A stretch of DNA of 64,000 nucleotides from Atopsyche davidsoni (Eukaryota; Arthropoda; Insecta; Trichoptera; Hydrobiosidae): assembly GCA_022113835.1 (NCBI GenBank), contig JAILWY010000023.1, forward strand, positions 62,001 through 126,000. The letters are read 5' to 3'. Positions within the stretch are counted from its first letter, which is position 1. Every line of letters starts with the position of its first letter. Positions 52,001 through 63,875 of the stretch are shown piece by piece. A model generated the notes under the pieces. The model was not told where the DNA came from and searched no databases. It saw only the letters and a list, made by a program, of their open reading frames with translations. The position numbers and the translations under genes are program-made.

Positions 52001-54462
52001 GGTACTGCAGGCACATGGTGGTGAGGTGCAGACTGTTGGAAGCCATGAAGTAAGAAGTCTGCGCCAAGTCTTTGGATGCTGAAATGGAAGAACTGACATC
52101 ATTATCAAATACAGTATATTTCATAAAACCTTTCTGCACTTGAAGTCTTCTATCCTTTCATCTACAATGACCGAAACCTGCAACACAAATAGCCCATATT
52201 GTCTGATGGATCACTATGGAGTCAGTGCGGGTGCTATTCATCTCGGACAGAACATACACGAGTACATTAGATAGTGTCGGGTGACTCACCTGCCAGACAA
52301 ACTACACTAGACTATGAATGCACTACCAAGATAGTATCGTAAGAGCTAGTGTAAGGCATGCAGACCTCGGACCAGGTTGCAGGTGCGCACCACATGCGTA
52401 TGCGGATGATCGATGGCCACATCGAATCCTAGCGTCTGTAGCAGCACATTCTCATTGAACACCAGGTCCTGCGCCTGAAATTGTAAAAATCTGTCAGATA
52501 ATCCAAATTAATGAGAAAATAGATGTCAGAACTAAATCAAGACTAGTTCTTCAATAGCAAGTAAGGAAAATGTCACCTGGTCCTGGTAGTGGTCAGAGCG
52601 AGTGTCTAGAGCGGGCTGACTGTCATTGCGGTGGAGACACATGTGAGCTACTTTGATGACGTGTTCCAACTTGCGGGGCTGCTCCTCCACCTGATCAATC
52701 ATAATAAATTTTTCAATCATGTTTTCAAGCCAATTCTGGTTCGTGATATTAACATGGTTTTAATAACATAACTTCCTCTAATTAAGAATGTACTTGAAAC
52801 AATATAAATGAACGTCCCATTTAGTTCTAGTATAAAATAAAACCTTTAATTAATGTTTTTTATTTAATTTTTATTTATTTAACCTTAAATAAAACATATG
52901 ATAATATTTTGCTTTAGAACAGAAATCTTTTTTGGTGAATTATGAATGACTTATGAATTTTACCTGAAAAGTGTCAGGACAGTGAAAACGGCTGTGCATT
53001 CTCAAGTTTACAATAAAATTAAATATAACTGGATATTTGGTAGCTGTTAAAATGTTAACTTTTTTATTTGAGCAAAAACAACTAGTTAAATAATCAATAT
53101 TTTGGACAAGAGTACTAGGTTAAATTCCATTTTAATATTTTATGTGATTTTTCCACATGTTCATTTTTATTGGTGACCAGTTTCGTCAACCTTTCACATT
53201 GGGAGTTTGATAATTCCAACATGGAAGGTTAGCGAAACCGGTCACCAATAAAAATTACTCCTCAAGTATTACATTTAAAATATTAACTAATATTTATTAA
53301 TAGTAAATGTGTTGTGTAAAGTGTGAGCATTACCTTTGCAGCCAGGAAAAGCGCCGCAGCAGCCATAGAGTTGCGGTGGAACTGCGTAAAGGAGTGGAAG
53401 GCATAAAAGCGATGCATGTACACAATAGCCGTATTGATGCATAGCTGTGAACTGTTTACCAGTTAAGGATTCATTCACTAAGTGATAAATACCAGTATTT
53501 AAACCAAGAAATCATAACTGAGCCTACTGCGTAATCTTAAAAACCATAACGCACTTGGAACCTTGTTAATAAAAAATTATTATTATTATAACCTCTCAAA
53601 ATCTACTCCATTTACAGTTACAACTATCGATTTAAAAATTATCGAAAATAATACTGAAGTCAATAACAAACTGTCAGTGTACTAATGACGCTAAATAAGG
53701 CACGCGAAAGAATCAGGGAATGAATGAGTATACGCATAATACCAAGTCTTAATGAACTTAAACGTTGAATGACAGTCGACATACACTGTTCAGTAAATAG
53801 TTTGATAAATAACCTATCTACACTCGAGTCACAACCGATATTAAACTCACTAAATAATAACTCGCTAAAGATGAATTGTATCCAATGTGATAATAATATT
53901 TGAAACAATAGTCATATAACAACGTGATTCAAAATCTCAACAATCGATGTGACCTACTTCCGGCATAAATGTAAAATATGTGATATTGTGAGTAGGCTGT
54001 CACAAGAAGAACCTGGAATTCCACGAGGACACGAGAAGTGCCGCCACAGACCGACAATGTTCCGCTTTGAGTTTAACCTAACCTCTACCACGGGCCACCG
54101 GTGCCAGGAACGAGCGTTGTATCGAATAGTTTTTTTTTTAATACCGAGTACTTAGTTCTAAAATTTCGACATAGAGTGCTACGTAATATAAGTTGTATTT
54201 TGAGGCGAGTTTGATTCACTTTTTGATAGAAAACAACCATAGAAAATAGCATCTTTCACAAAAACAAATCACTCTGGACGTCAAACATCGCTTTCAAAAT
54301 CCGTAGAAAAGGATACACTTGCAGGCGCTGCCCCATATCCTGGATGAGGTTTGCCGCCTGTTGGCGGTAAGCGAGCTCCTTATCTGCATCCAGGCCGCAT
54401 TTTCTGCTCGGGGAGTTTAGGAGTTGTTCCCTTGTAAAGTACCATTTTTCCTGACCAGCCAT
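49064..54462 (-). CDS. CycT: Cyclin T, P-TEFb subunit (9 exons, 744 aa as read; true end may be 49264)
   Basis: The regulatory partner of CDK9 in P-TEFb, which releases paused RNA polymerase II in the nucleus (family knowledge). Exons are 54462-54317, 53451-53334, 52690-52577, 52474-52366, 52078-51942, 51869-51713, 51572-51517, 51445-51400 and 50415-49064, with phases all consistent. The N-terminus [20 protein letters not shown] and [57 protein letters not shown] and [16 protein letters not shown] cover the two cyclin boxes (about 30-260). The C-terminal half is Pro-rich with a Lys/His/Asp/Arg-rich stretch ([20 protein letters not shown]) and [18 protein letters not shown] repeats. After the Pro run the frame reads [10 protein letters not shown]..., unlike the family. 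See the finding on a C-run frameshift at 49289-49294. Confidence 0.92.
50567..50777. mobile_element. hAT-type MITE (211 bp) in cyclin T intron 8
   Basis: Terminal repeats caggggtccccaacc and (inverted) cggtggtccccaacc, flanked by imperfect 8-bp duplications gtctagtg (50559-50566) and gtctaata (50778-50785). Confidence 0.8.
53099..53285. repeat. Fold-back repeat copy G in cyclin T intron 2
   Basis: Left arm (tttggacaagagtactaggt ... attggtgaccagtttcgtca) and inverted right arm (agcgaaaccggtcaccaata) around agtttgataattccaacatgg. The right arm is truncated. No clear target duplication was read. It lies between coding exons 2 and 3. Confidence 0.75.
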
Positions 54463-55731
54463 TGGACTGGCGCTTCCCCGACTGGCCGCCAGCCGGCGAC
54501 AGGGAGCGCGTGGCTCCGCTCACTCTTGCGAGAGCGAGCGAGACGGCGCGGGCAGAGCGGTCGCCGGAAAAGTACGCCGTGAACATTGGTGATATTTATT
54601 TTAAGCTATCATTTGCCTCTTTAGGTTATTATCGTTTTTAAACACTTTTAACACAATCATACAATTATTTAAGTATTTTAAGTAAACACTTTATCAAATA
54701 TCCCCCACTATAATTTCGGTCACTTATGTTATGTATTCTCCACGATCCGACTAGAATTGCTGCGCCATTGGCAATTTTAGAGTGATCTTGTGGTGAGTTC
54801 TCCGGATGTATCGAAGCGATCTGTAATATTTGCAGGTAGGGAGGACCCGTTAAAATATATCACATTTGTTATTGATTTCAATCCACGTATTTTGGCGATA
54901 TTTTCACAACAGTAAGATCAAATATAAAGTAGAAAAAACAAATATTAAAGTAACCCACCTCAGAAATGATGTTATTCTTCCGAAAATGGCCGATTCACCA
55001 CCGCAGACGAATTAGCGAGAGTACCGTATAAAATATTTTTATTTTATTGCGTCACTCGTTCATTTAGTGCACTATTTGCATTCAAACGTGTTGTAAATTA
55101 CTAGCTGAAATTTCTATAGTATCTATTGAGCACTTAGTCAGACTAATGAGGTGTTAAGTGATTGAAATAGTTTCAAAACAAATTCATGGATGCTATGGCG
55201 CGAAAATTCAATTTAAAAGTAACCCCTTTCTCTTTTCAGTCGACGGACCGAAGCCTAAAAATGATGACATTTAACGTGTCCTTGAAAAAACATTGGGGAT
55301 TTCATTGACTATCAACAGGTATGCAGGACTCTATAGTAAACTAATAGATCTACACTTTCAAATTGATATGGATGTTGCTCACTTAAGTAAACTTCAGATC
55401 TTGTATATGTTACGTCTAAATAGAAAGTTAAGTTTTTAAAGTTAAATGCAGCAGCCTTCGACAGCCTAAAACAGAATTGCTAAAAGTTTTACTCCGCTTT
55501 TTATTTATTTTTTCTTGTGGGAGAATATTTATCATTACATTAATTTTAACAATTACTTTAGGAATCGTTAATTTTATTCAAAATAAAATTTATAAATCAT
55601 TGTAAAACATAGCTTTGATATAAATGATTACATTGATTCTTAAGGACCTTGAAGTAGAGGAACTAAGACATCACCAATCTGAATTTCCAGTTCAGTGTCA
55701 AGTGAATAACCACTCTAAGGAGCAATAAGAC
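54463..55731. promoter_or_regulatory. Divergent promoter region of cyclin T and NSL2
   Basis: Two head-to-head start codons lie 1.27 kb apart. GC-rich sequence at 54463-54580 abuts the cyclin T start. gtggtgagttctccgg (54790) and cttttcag (55236) could border a 5' UTR intron of the NSL2 gene. No TATA box was identified. Shared control is inferred from position only. Confidence 0.5.
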
Positions 55732-58700
55732 ATGGCACCTGTGAAGTCAGCTTCTACCTCTCGCCCGTCTGCCACCAGTGCTGCTCAACAGCTTACTGGC
55801 AGTGCTGCACTCAGGGCGCAGGTAACTGTTACAGATCTATTCAAAATATGTTTTGCTAGTTATACATATTCACATTAATTAAGCATTTTGAAAATATCCT
55901 TAAAGGAAATTCTTGTCTCGTGTCATGGTCAAAGAAGTTTGTGTGTTAATGGGTGACATTTTTATTATTTATATAAATTATAAAAATAAACAGATATGTC
56001 TCACCAAATAGGTTAAAAAATTGAGATGCATGGGGCTAGCGACAGGTCTGTGAGAATTGGTGGCTAGATTTGAAAATCTCTGTCTAGACCATAGGTTCCC
56101 AACGGGGGCGTTACCACCCCCTAGTGGGCGCTGGAGCTTTCCAAGGGGGCGGTGGCGGGTCCAAAGGAAATTGAATGAACTTTTTGCATTTAAATTTTTT
56201 TGATTTGTGCAGTAGATTTTTCACAAAAAAAACGAGAAAATTATCAACAAAAAAACTCGAACATTTTTTTATACCTGGGCAGCAAGTAATATATAGAAAA
56301 AAATTATAACTGTTATTTTGCGCATAGGGGGGGCGTTAGAATTTTTTTTTCTTGTCAAGGGAGCGTTGGAATTTTTTTTCTTGTAAAGGGGGCGGTGGTC
56401 AATAAAAGGTTGGGAACCTATGGTCTAGACCTAAGGTTCCCAACCTTTTTTATCAAAGGGCCAATTTAAATTTAAAAAAAATTTGGTGGGCCGCACATAA
56501 AGTAACACTTATTAATAATTTACAAAACTTTATTTTTAATAAACATTAGAATAAAAAAAAAGTTAAGATTTTATATACAAATTTTAATGCAAAATAAAAA
56601 CAAACAAGAAAAGAACAGAAAAACGAATTTACTTAAAATTTTTAATGAGATATTTGGCACTGTTTTTTCGATACAAGCTGATCAATATCAACCGGAATTG
56701 ATACACGTATGCAGCTTTCTAGTCGTGCATCACTCAGTCTTGATCGGTGGTCATTTTTGATTAATTTCATGGTTGAAAACAATTGTTCGCAAACATACCT
56801 ACTTCCGAACAGAGACATCATTTGCTTTGCATTTTTCGTCAAAAGCGGAAATTTCTCAGGGCTCACATAAAATTTTTCGATGTTTACTGAAAAAAAAAAT
56901 TTTTTAAATCGGTATTATTCTGCATGTCAATCACTTCCATTTGAAAGTCTTCGGGAACTGTATTCACATCTATATTAAATGGCGAGGAAAACATTTTCAT
57001 GGAAACCGCTGTCTTCTCAGCTTTGAACATTTGGAATCGTAATTGAAATTCGTTGATTAAAATGTCTACATGTGCGTATTTTTGAGAAGAAGTAACGTTT
57101 TCTTTTTCTAAATGTGGAAAGTGAGGACATTATTCTGCAAAAGATGCTGTTTCCACAATTTTAATTTGCGCTCCAAGCCCTGAATTTTATCATACAAATT
57201 GTGAATAAACTGTCCTTTGCCTTGAAGTTCCACGATCATTAGATCGTTGAGATGCTGAGTCATGTTGATAAGAAACCCAAAATCGCACATCCATTCTTTA
57301 TTACCAAAATGAGGAAAGGCATATCCAAGAACAATTGTATTCGCTTTTTAAGTTGTATACTCTTTTTAGCATTGTACCTCTACTAAGCCAACGTACTTCG
57401 GTATTAAAAACCACGTCGCCATAGTCATTTTCTAAATCTTTCAAGAATTCTTTAAATTCACGGTGATTTAACGCGCGCGATTTAATAAAATTGATTACTT
57501 AATTATTGGTATTGTGACATTTGGCAAACTCAATCTTTTCGCACATAAATTTTCCTGGTGAATTATGCAGTGGTTAACGAATATTTCCCTTCCTGTGACC
57601 TTCTTAATGTCTTGAAATAGCCTTCCCGATACTCCTACTTCCATGTTTGACATTGCTCGTGCTCCATCTGTCGATATACCAATAATCTTTTCTAATGGAA
57701 TTGAAAAATTTTCCAACACAGATAAGAAAAATATAGCCAGTTGTGCTGTATCGCTAATATCGCAACTCTCATCAAGTGCCATGTTCGAATTTTGCAATGC
57801 GTTCACAAAGTGTTGCTATGTTCTCGGACATGTCTTCAATTCTCCTTGCAATGGTGAATCTTGATAAACTAATGTTTGAAATAATATTTATTTTATCAGG
57901 AAATACTATTTCTGCAACAGCAGTCAGACATTCTTTTATCATTTCTCATAATTAATTTTATTACAATCTATTGATGGGAGAAAGTGGATAAAATAAATTC
58001 AATTTTAAAAATGCTTGGCGGGCCGCATAAACATATAAAGCGGGCCGCGGGTCGCTCATCCCTGGTCTAGACGACGTCAAAAGTATTATAATCCTCAAAC
58101 AAATATAAAATATGTTTAAATTAACATGCAGGTTACCCAGTACCAAAATAGAACAGTTATTCAGGTTTGTTTTTTTCTGTGATCATTCTCTAATGAAATG
58201 TAGCTCAATTTGTTCACAGGTGAAACCATCAACATTTTATAAAAATTCATCTTTAAATTTGCCATTTGCAGTTGCATGAAGAAATTGAGGAAAGGTCGCG
58301 TGCATGCGGCCACCCACGCTACGCCTGTCACCTGCCACGCCTGCCAGGCTGGACGAGGTGCTCGCAGCACATATTACAGGAGCCCACAGCACCTTACCGG
58401 CGCTGCTCTGTACCTCGCTGCGGACAACCTGCTCCCCGTCACCACGCTGACGAGTAAGTTGCCGAGTCGACGCAACACTCAGGCTCTAATCGCCAAACCT
58501 CCGGTATCCAACATCTCAAACTACCACTAGATTGAACTTAAAAATGCAAACCTTTAATAAATATTGTCTCCTGCCACACAGATGTAATTGGCAACTTATA
58601 AGTTAGCAAATTCAATATTTTTGACAGAGAGTACTTGGTGGAATTCCATTTTAATATTTTTGAATAAAATACTTGAGTGATTTTCCACATTTTCGTTTTT

Positions 58701-61697
58701 ATTAGTGACCGGTTTCGCCAACCTTTCACGTTGGCATTATCAAACAGAGTTTCACACTCTGTTGGCGAAACCGGTCACTAATAAAAACGAAAATGTGGAA
58801 AATCACTCAAGTATTTTATTCAAAAATATTATAAGTTAGCAGTAAACCATGAAGAACTTTTACATTCGCCGTATTCAAAGGCTGCATAGACCACAAGGTT
58901 TATCAGACATGGCCACATAGGGCAGGAGGGTGAATGCAAATGCAATTCCATTAAAACTATACAAAAAGATTATTTTTATTCACCTTAAAGATTACATTCC
59001 CCTGGACATGTGTTTGACATTTAAAAAGCGAAACTTGCCACACTTTCACTGTGGCTCAACTCTCAATCGCTCTCCCTCTACACCTTTTATAGTGTATAAT
59101 TTCTTGCAGGCTATGTCTGGAACACGCATGTGCAGCACTAGCAGGTCGCATGCGGGCCACGGCGCCACCGACACGTGCGCCGGGACCCGAATCTCTACTC
59201 CTGGGCCTCGCTCATCATGTAACGTAAGAACAATTCCTAGTCTTGACTTAGTGTTTTTGTGATATTTGATGTCTTGGCAGGTGACCCGAGTCCAGGTTTG
59301 TGGAAAGCTCGATGTCCTCTTCTGCTGGAAGTGTGCTTCTTTAGAAAAAACTTTTATAATGGAATTTTTACAAACGAATTATACTCAGGGTATCAGTGAA
59401 TATATTGTTTTTTTTTTAAATTTTGATAATGTCTACCGATCGAGTGTGCCTTTTAATCCTGGCTGTGTCTTGTGTGGTTATTACTATACCCAATAAGTAT
59501 TTTATTCATAATAAAATATATTGATTGTTTGTTTTCAGGCCAGAGCGAACTCGTACAGAATCATGCACTTCTCAAGTGTCCGTAGTCAGCGACAGTCCCG
59601 AGACTGAGGCGCCCCTTCTCTGTGCTCCTGATCCCTTCAGTGAGTCATCAAACCTTTTCAGTTTTTCATTTCTTTTCAACCAAAAGTGTTTTTTTAACTG
59701 GATTTTCTTATTATTTTCTGTTTTCTTTTTTAGAGCAAATAAACGCCCATGAAGTGAATGCATCAATTGGCCCTGACGTCTTGGATTGTTGGTCCTCTGG
59801 CTCTGATAGCGAGTCTCCGCTCTGCCGCGGTCCTGGTGCAGATGAAGACTCTTCTGGAGCTGAAGACACTCCTCTTGATGCAGAACCGCTCAGGTATGTC
59901 CCTATTGATGTTTCAAATGGTGCCAAATCACTAAAGATTACCATCGAGGATTCACCACTAAGAATAAAATGTGGGTGTAACGTTTCAGATTTGCAGGCAT
60001 CTACACATGCGAGGAAGCAGTCGTAGCTGCAGGCTCTGCTCTACGGCGCCTGCAGGGGCTGTATCTTGGGCAGCTGAGAGGCCTAGCCAGGAGTCTGCGT
60101 GAAGCTCGTCGCTTCTATCTTGCCAACCTTAAGGTCGAACGGGAGACAAACTGTGAGTTGAAATTATTAATGTTATATGATGAATATGGTTAGCCAAATA
60201 ACCAACAATTCCACAACTAAGTTGTATATTTACCTCGACTGCAGATATTGAGAATTCCTTTTGAATAACTTTAGGCAGCATCCACGCACAGGGAGCGACA
60301 TCTGGATTGGAGAGGCGACAGCTGGCCGAATTGAAAGCTTCTGCCTCTTACCGAAAAAGACACGGCGTGGACGCCGTGTTATACCGCAAGCTTCATGAAA
60401 AAAGAGCCAAGGTACTTCAAAAACACACTGAAACTCTTGTATTTTTGTAGAGCAATATGTGAATTTGTCTCTTTTGGAATCAGGTGACGGAAGGCAGTGT
60501 ATCTCAGCGAGGGCCTCCGCATGGGCGCTGCTGTTTTGCAGAAGGCGGAGTTAAGTGCTGGCGAGCTGCCCTACCTGCAGCGCGCCATTGTCCGCGCCAC
60601 ATTCTTCACGATCGCCATCAAGTTTTGTTCCGAGAGTGTGGAGCCACACGTGCCGGCGTAGAATGTCACGAACCTACACATGCATTATCGTGCACAACCA
60701 CTTGCCGACTTCACACGGAGCTGCCTCCCTACCAGACGTATTCTCTCAAGGTGTAGATAATAATATATCCTTTCATTGGTAACTAATGGCTGTGGTTCTG
60801 TGTTTTTTTATATTTTAAAGTAAATGTGACCACAAAGCACCACTATTGACATGAAATCTTCTGATACATATGTCTATTATTAGTGTATTTTTATTTTAAT
60901 CAAATTAATATTGTGATATAATATATATTCAAAGTTTTAAGGTTTTTTTATACAATTTTAAAATTTAAATAAAATATTTAAGTGATTTTATTTGAATATT
61001 AAAATGAAATTCCACCAAGTACTCTCTGTCAAAAATATTGATGAGTAAAAGTTTGCTACTTTCTTTAACACGTTGACTGGCGTGTCAGCCACCGGTGGCC
61101 GACACGACATACCTGTAAATACCAATAAATCACCTCAAAAATATCTCAAAACAAATTTAATAATTGTATTTCGGCCCATTATATTAAATTAAACCTAAAA
61201 ACGCAAAAACAATTTTTGGACATTTTACGAAAATCCTCTTGGCAGTCAACGTGTTAATGGTAGTGCCTGTCATGTCACCTATCGAACATTCAATATCAAA
61301 AATATACCTAAGAATACTGAAAAGTTTTGTATTTTAAATAAAATACTTGATTGATTTTTCTACATGTTGATCTCTATTGGTGACCGGTTTCGCCAACCTT
61401 TCACATTTTCATTATCAAACTGAACAAAACCAGTCACCAATAAAAATTAACATGTGGAAAAATCTCTCAAGTATTTTATTTAAAATATTAAAATGGAATT
61501 CCACCTAGTATGCACTGTCAAAAATGTTGATTATTTGAAAAGTTTTATTGTTACCTCTGCTGTTTCTACTACCATGATTTATTTATTTCCATTTTATATT
61601 TAATCTTCTTTTTTTTTTTTAGAAATATGAATCAGACTCTGAGGATGCTTCCATTGGAACACCTGCAAAGGACAGCTCTGGGGGCTCCGCATCGTGA
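55732..61697 (+). CDS. Kansl2: NSL complex subunit 2 (KANSL2-like; 9 exons, 429 aa)
   Basis: A subunit of the NSL histone-acetyltransferase complex with KAT8/MOF (family knowledge). Exons: 55732-55821, 58272-58453, 59110-59223, 59539-59639, 59734-59893, 59989-60152, 60275-60411, 60484-60750, 61623-61697. They total 1,290 nt with phases all matching. There are two C/H-rich zinc-binding modules. The first runs from CGHPRYACHLPRLPGWTRCS through CSVPRCGQPAPRHHADELCL (about 43-100). The second runs from RCCFAEGGVKCWRAALPAAR through HCPRHIL, LFRECGATRAGVECHE and CTTTCRLH (about 328-395). An acidic serine-rich linker and a basic helical segment (LRRLQGLYLGQLRGLARSLR) lie between them. The end KYESDSEDASIGTPAKDSSG is typical of the family. 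The length is a little below the human protein (492 aa). Intron 1 carries two hAT elements. Confidence 0.88.
56090..56422. mobile_element. hAT-type MITE (333 bp), perfect terminal repeats
   Basis: Starts cataggttcccaac and ends gttgggaacctatg, exact inverse of each other. gtctagac occurs on both sides (56082-56089 and 56423-56430). The interior has gggggcg repeats and T-runs and no coding frame. Confidence 0.92.
56431..58064 (-). mobile_element. hAT transposon with decayed transposase, abutting the MITE
   Basis: The left end ctaaggttcccaacc and the right end (inverted) cagggatgagcgacccgcgg are hAT-like. gtctagac is at both ends (56423-56430, shared with the neighbouring MITE, and 58065-58072). 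gggccgc motifs occur inside both ends. It contains a minus-strand transposase relic. Confidence 0.88.
56642..57806 (-). pseudogene. Broken hAT transposase (ZBED/GTF2I-repeat-like type)
   Basis: Three minus frames read as one protein. 57806-57495 has ALDESCDISDTAQLAIFF, ISTDGARAMSN and FVNHCIIHQENLCAK. 57290-57108 has MCDFGFLINMTQHLNDLM. 56866-56642 is the C-terminal dimerisation region with SRYVCEQLFSTMKLIKNDHR and SRLSDARLESCIRVS. Stops and shifts separate them, and the N-terminal zinc finger is absent. The DESCDIS and TDGARAM motifs are typical of this hAT branch. Confidence 0.85.
58609..58828. repeat. Fold-back repeat copy H, 13-bp target duplication
   Basis: Left arm ttcaatatttttgacagaga ... 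gaccggtttcgccaaccttt, loop with caaacagagtttcacactct, then the inverted arm gttggcgaaaccggtcacta ending ttattcaaaaatat. ttataagttagca flanks both sides (58596-58608 and 58829-58841). The right arm is about 45 bp shorter than the left. It lies in NSL2 intron 2. Confidence 0.88.
60966..61042. repeat. Fold-back repeat fragment I
   Basis: Internally deleted copy: aataaaatatttaagtgatt joined to attccaccaagtactctctg and tcaaaaatattga. It lies in the last NSL2 intron. No target duplication was read. Confidence 0.6.
61069..61253. mobile_element. piggyBac-type MITE (185 bp) with TTAA duplication
   Basis: Left cacgttgactggc and right (inverted) cacgttgactgcc, flanked by TTAA on both sides (61065-61068, 61254-61257). 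A near-palindrome gccaccggtggc lies inside the left end. No coding frame. It lies in the last NSL2 intron. Confidence 0.88.
61330..61535. repeat. Fold-back repeat copy J, 11-bp target duplication
   Basis: Left arm aataaaatacttgattgatt ... attggtgaccggtttcgcca and inverted right arm aaaccagtcaccaataaaaa ... ggaattccacctagtatgca. tgaaaagtttt flanks both sides (61319-61329 and 61536-61546). It lies in the last NSL2 intron, 72 bp after the piggyBac MITE's right TTAA. Confidence 0.8.
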
Positions 61698-62002
61698 TAC
61701 TGGCCTGGGCGTTCCGAGCGCCACTACTGAAGCCATCAAACTCCCACATTTACAGTGCATCATACAGTACAAAATAGTGCTAGGAAACTACCAGGCGGAT
61801 AACACACTAATATAGACTGTCTATTGCAAGAGAGCTGTCACTGGGAATTAAAGACTCAAACTGCAAGACGGTGTGCCCTATTGGATTGTCACTTAAGATT
61901 TTATTTGTATTTTTAAGGAAAAAAAATAATAGGAGATAATTTAATATTCATTAGATCTATATTAAGCACCCACATATTATATTAATATTGTGTTTTTTTT
62001 TT

Positions 62003-62008
62003 AATAAA
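62003..62008 (+). promoter_or_regulatory. Poly(A) signal of NSL2
   Basis: AATAAA about 305 bp after the stop codon, following a T-rich run. It is the first strong signal downstream. Confidence 0.6.
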
Positions 62009-62245
62009 CACAAAATATAACATATACATTTCAGAATCCTTCATCCTGAAAAAATCCTTATTTTTATTCATCGTTTTGTTACCAACCTAACCTAACATAA
62101 ATATACTCTTAAAACGAATAAACTAGTTTACACTCAAACATAAAAGCTACTACTGTCATCTCTGGTGCGGGTACTGTTTATCCCATTTTTGTGTAATTTT
62201 TTAAGAATCAGATCCCGATCTCTTGTTAATTGAAATCCTATAAGG

Positions 62246-62330
62246 CAGGGGTGTCAAACTCAATTTTGCAGAGGGCCATATATTAAATTTAGAAAGTGTA
62301 GGCGGGCCGGATTCAAATAAAAAAATAATT
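62246..62330. mobile_element. hAT end fragment
   Basis: caggggtgtcaaactcaatt, then gagggccat and ggcgggccgg, is a typical hAT 5' end. No matching right end or duplication was found before the mariner at 62377. Confidence 0.5.
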
Positions 62331-62423
62331 AATATAATTCATTATAACATTTTATTTATTTAATTATATAATATACGATGTGTGCATAAATTTTTCAGAT
62401 TTTTTCGTGAAATTGGAGCTTTA

Positions 62424-63023
62424 TTATAAAAAATTGGTACAATATATTCTATTCAAAGTATTGTCCATCGTATTCCAAGCGTATTCCAGAAACGGCATTC
62501 TGCATCGATTGAAACAAATGGTAGTCGGAAGGACCAAGGTCTGGGTTATAAGGCGGGTGAAGCAGAACTTCCCATTCACTGTTTTCCAAATAGATTTTAA
62601 CCGATCAACATGTGGCCGAGCATTGTCATGATGGAAAATTACAGACTCGTGCCTGGTCGCATATTCTGGCCGTTTTTCTGCCAATGCTCGCTTCAAACGC
62701 ATCAATTGTGTCTGTAGAACTCGCCCGTGATAGTTTGGCCTGATTTCAGCAGATCATAGTAGAAGTCACCCATCTGATTCCACCAACTACACAGCATTAC
62801 CTTGGCGCCATGAATGGCCTGTTGTTGCATGCCCGGGCTTACCCCATGATTTTCTACGCTTCAGCTTATCGTAGCGAATCCATTTTTCATCACCAGTGAT
62901 GATACGATGCAAAAATGATTTCTTTTTGTGGCGTTCAAGCAGCATTTCCGAAATGCAAAATCGCCTTTCGACGTCTCTCAGCTTCAATTCATGTGGCACC
63001 CAATTTCCTTGCTTTTGAATCAT
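62424..63023 (-). pseudogene. Broken mariner transposase
   Basis: 63023-62787 reads IQKQGNWVPHELKLRDVERR, then HRIITGDEKWIRYDK and KRRKSWGKPGHA, and contains the first catalytic Asp (GDEKW). 62705-62424 reads MRLKRALAEKRPEYATRHES, then FHHDNARPHVDR with the second Asp, and then decays. A frameshift lies between them. The helix-turn-helix N-terminus is absent, so it is inactive. Confidence 0.9.
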
Positions 63024-63782
63024 AATTAAATAAATGAAATAATGAAACGATTTCGATTTCCGAGTGAGATCCGTACTGACCGGGGCTGAAATGGGTGTAT
63101 TTTCTTTCCCTGAAAGCTTTTGTCACTTTTTTGCGAAACGTGTCATCATATTTTTTTAACTATCAATTTATTTTTCTTTGTTGAAAGTTGTTTTTTTTTA
63201 TAGAATATTAAAAAAGCTTTAAATTATATTTATATATTTTTTATTATTAAATTACTGATCTTTTTTAAGGTAAAATAAATTCTTAAAAATGTTGAAAAAT
63301 TAGATAAAATTACGACTTTTCAAAGCCAAACTTTGTTAAAAAAAAATTGTTATAATTTTTTAGCTAATCTTTTACTATAGTTTTATTGATAATATTTTAT
63401 TTCCAATTTAAAAAAAGACCTTAATGCTTAGGGTTCTAAATCCATCGGTTATAATAATCTCCAAATTCCTAAACTTTAATCTGGAAAATACATATTAATC
63501 ATATTAAAAGTAAATTTACAAGATACAAAAAATCACGTCTTTAGAAGAAGGAACGTATCTAACTTTTAACATTAAAATTTTTTCTATTGATGCAGTAAAT
63601 TTTTCGCAAAAAACTCAAAAATTGATCCATCAAAGGGATCAGCCACCATAAGATACTATTTTAACAGACTTTTTTATGATTTTCTGGAAAGAATTATTAT
63701 TTTGAAAATTATAACGATTAACTTATTTTCGTTTACATTTCTTATTTTAATTTGTAAAAATATATATTTTTTTTTTTTTTCT

Positions 63783-63875
63783 TAAATAATTTTTTATTGT
63801 GGTCGGACAGGAAAATGGTCGGCGGGCGCACGGAAAATGATCGGCGGGCGCCATGGCGAGGGTTTGGGACCACCG
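63783..63875. mobile_element. hAT-type MITE right end inside the mariner
   Basis: gtggtcggacaggaaaatgg, then gcgggcgcc and ggtttgggaccaccg at the end. It is similar in layout to the right end of the MITE at 50567-50777. The left end was not found. Confidence 0.5.

Noticed and set aside
54317..54320. Alternative cyclin T exon 1 donor at gtgtat two bases earlier
   Set aside because: Using the gtatcc donor after CAAGT restores [13 protein letters not shown], which fits cyclin T; the other joint loses the conserved residues or the frame.
59281..59295. Possible NSL2 micro-exon between a tcttggcag acceptor and a gtttgtgg donor
   Set aside because: Would place an in-frame TGA after exon 3; skipping it keeps the phase into 59539.
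62246..63875. A single hAT element spanning both hAT-type ends
   Set aside because: Flanking 8-mers differ (ctataagg and tgttaaag), the end sequences belong to different subfamilies, and a mariner terminus lies between them.
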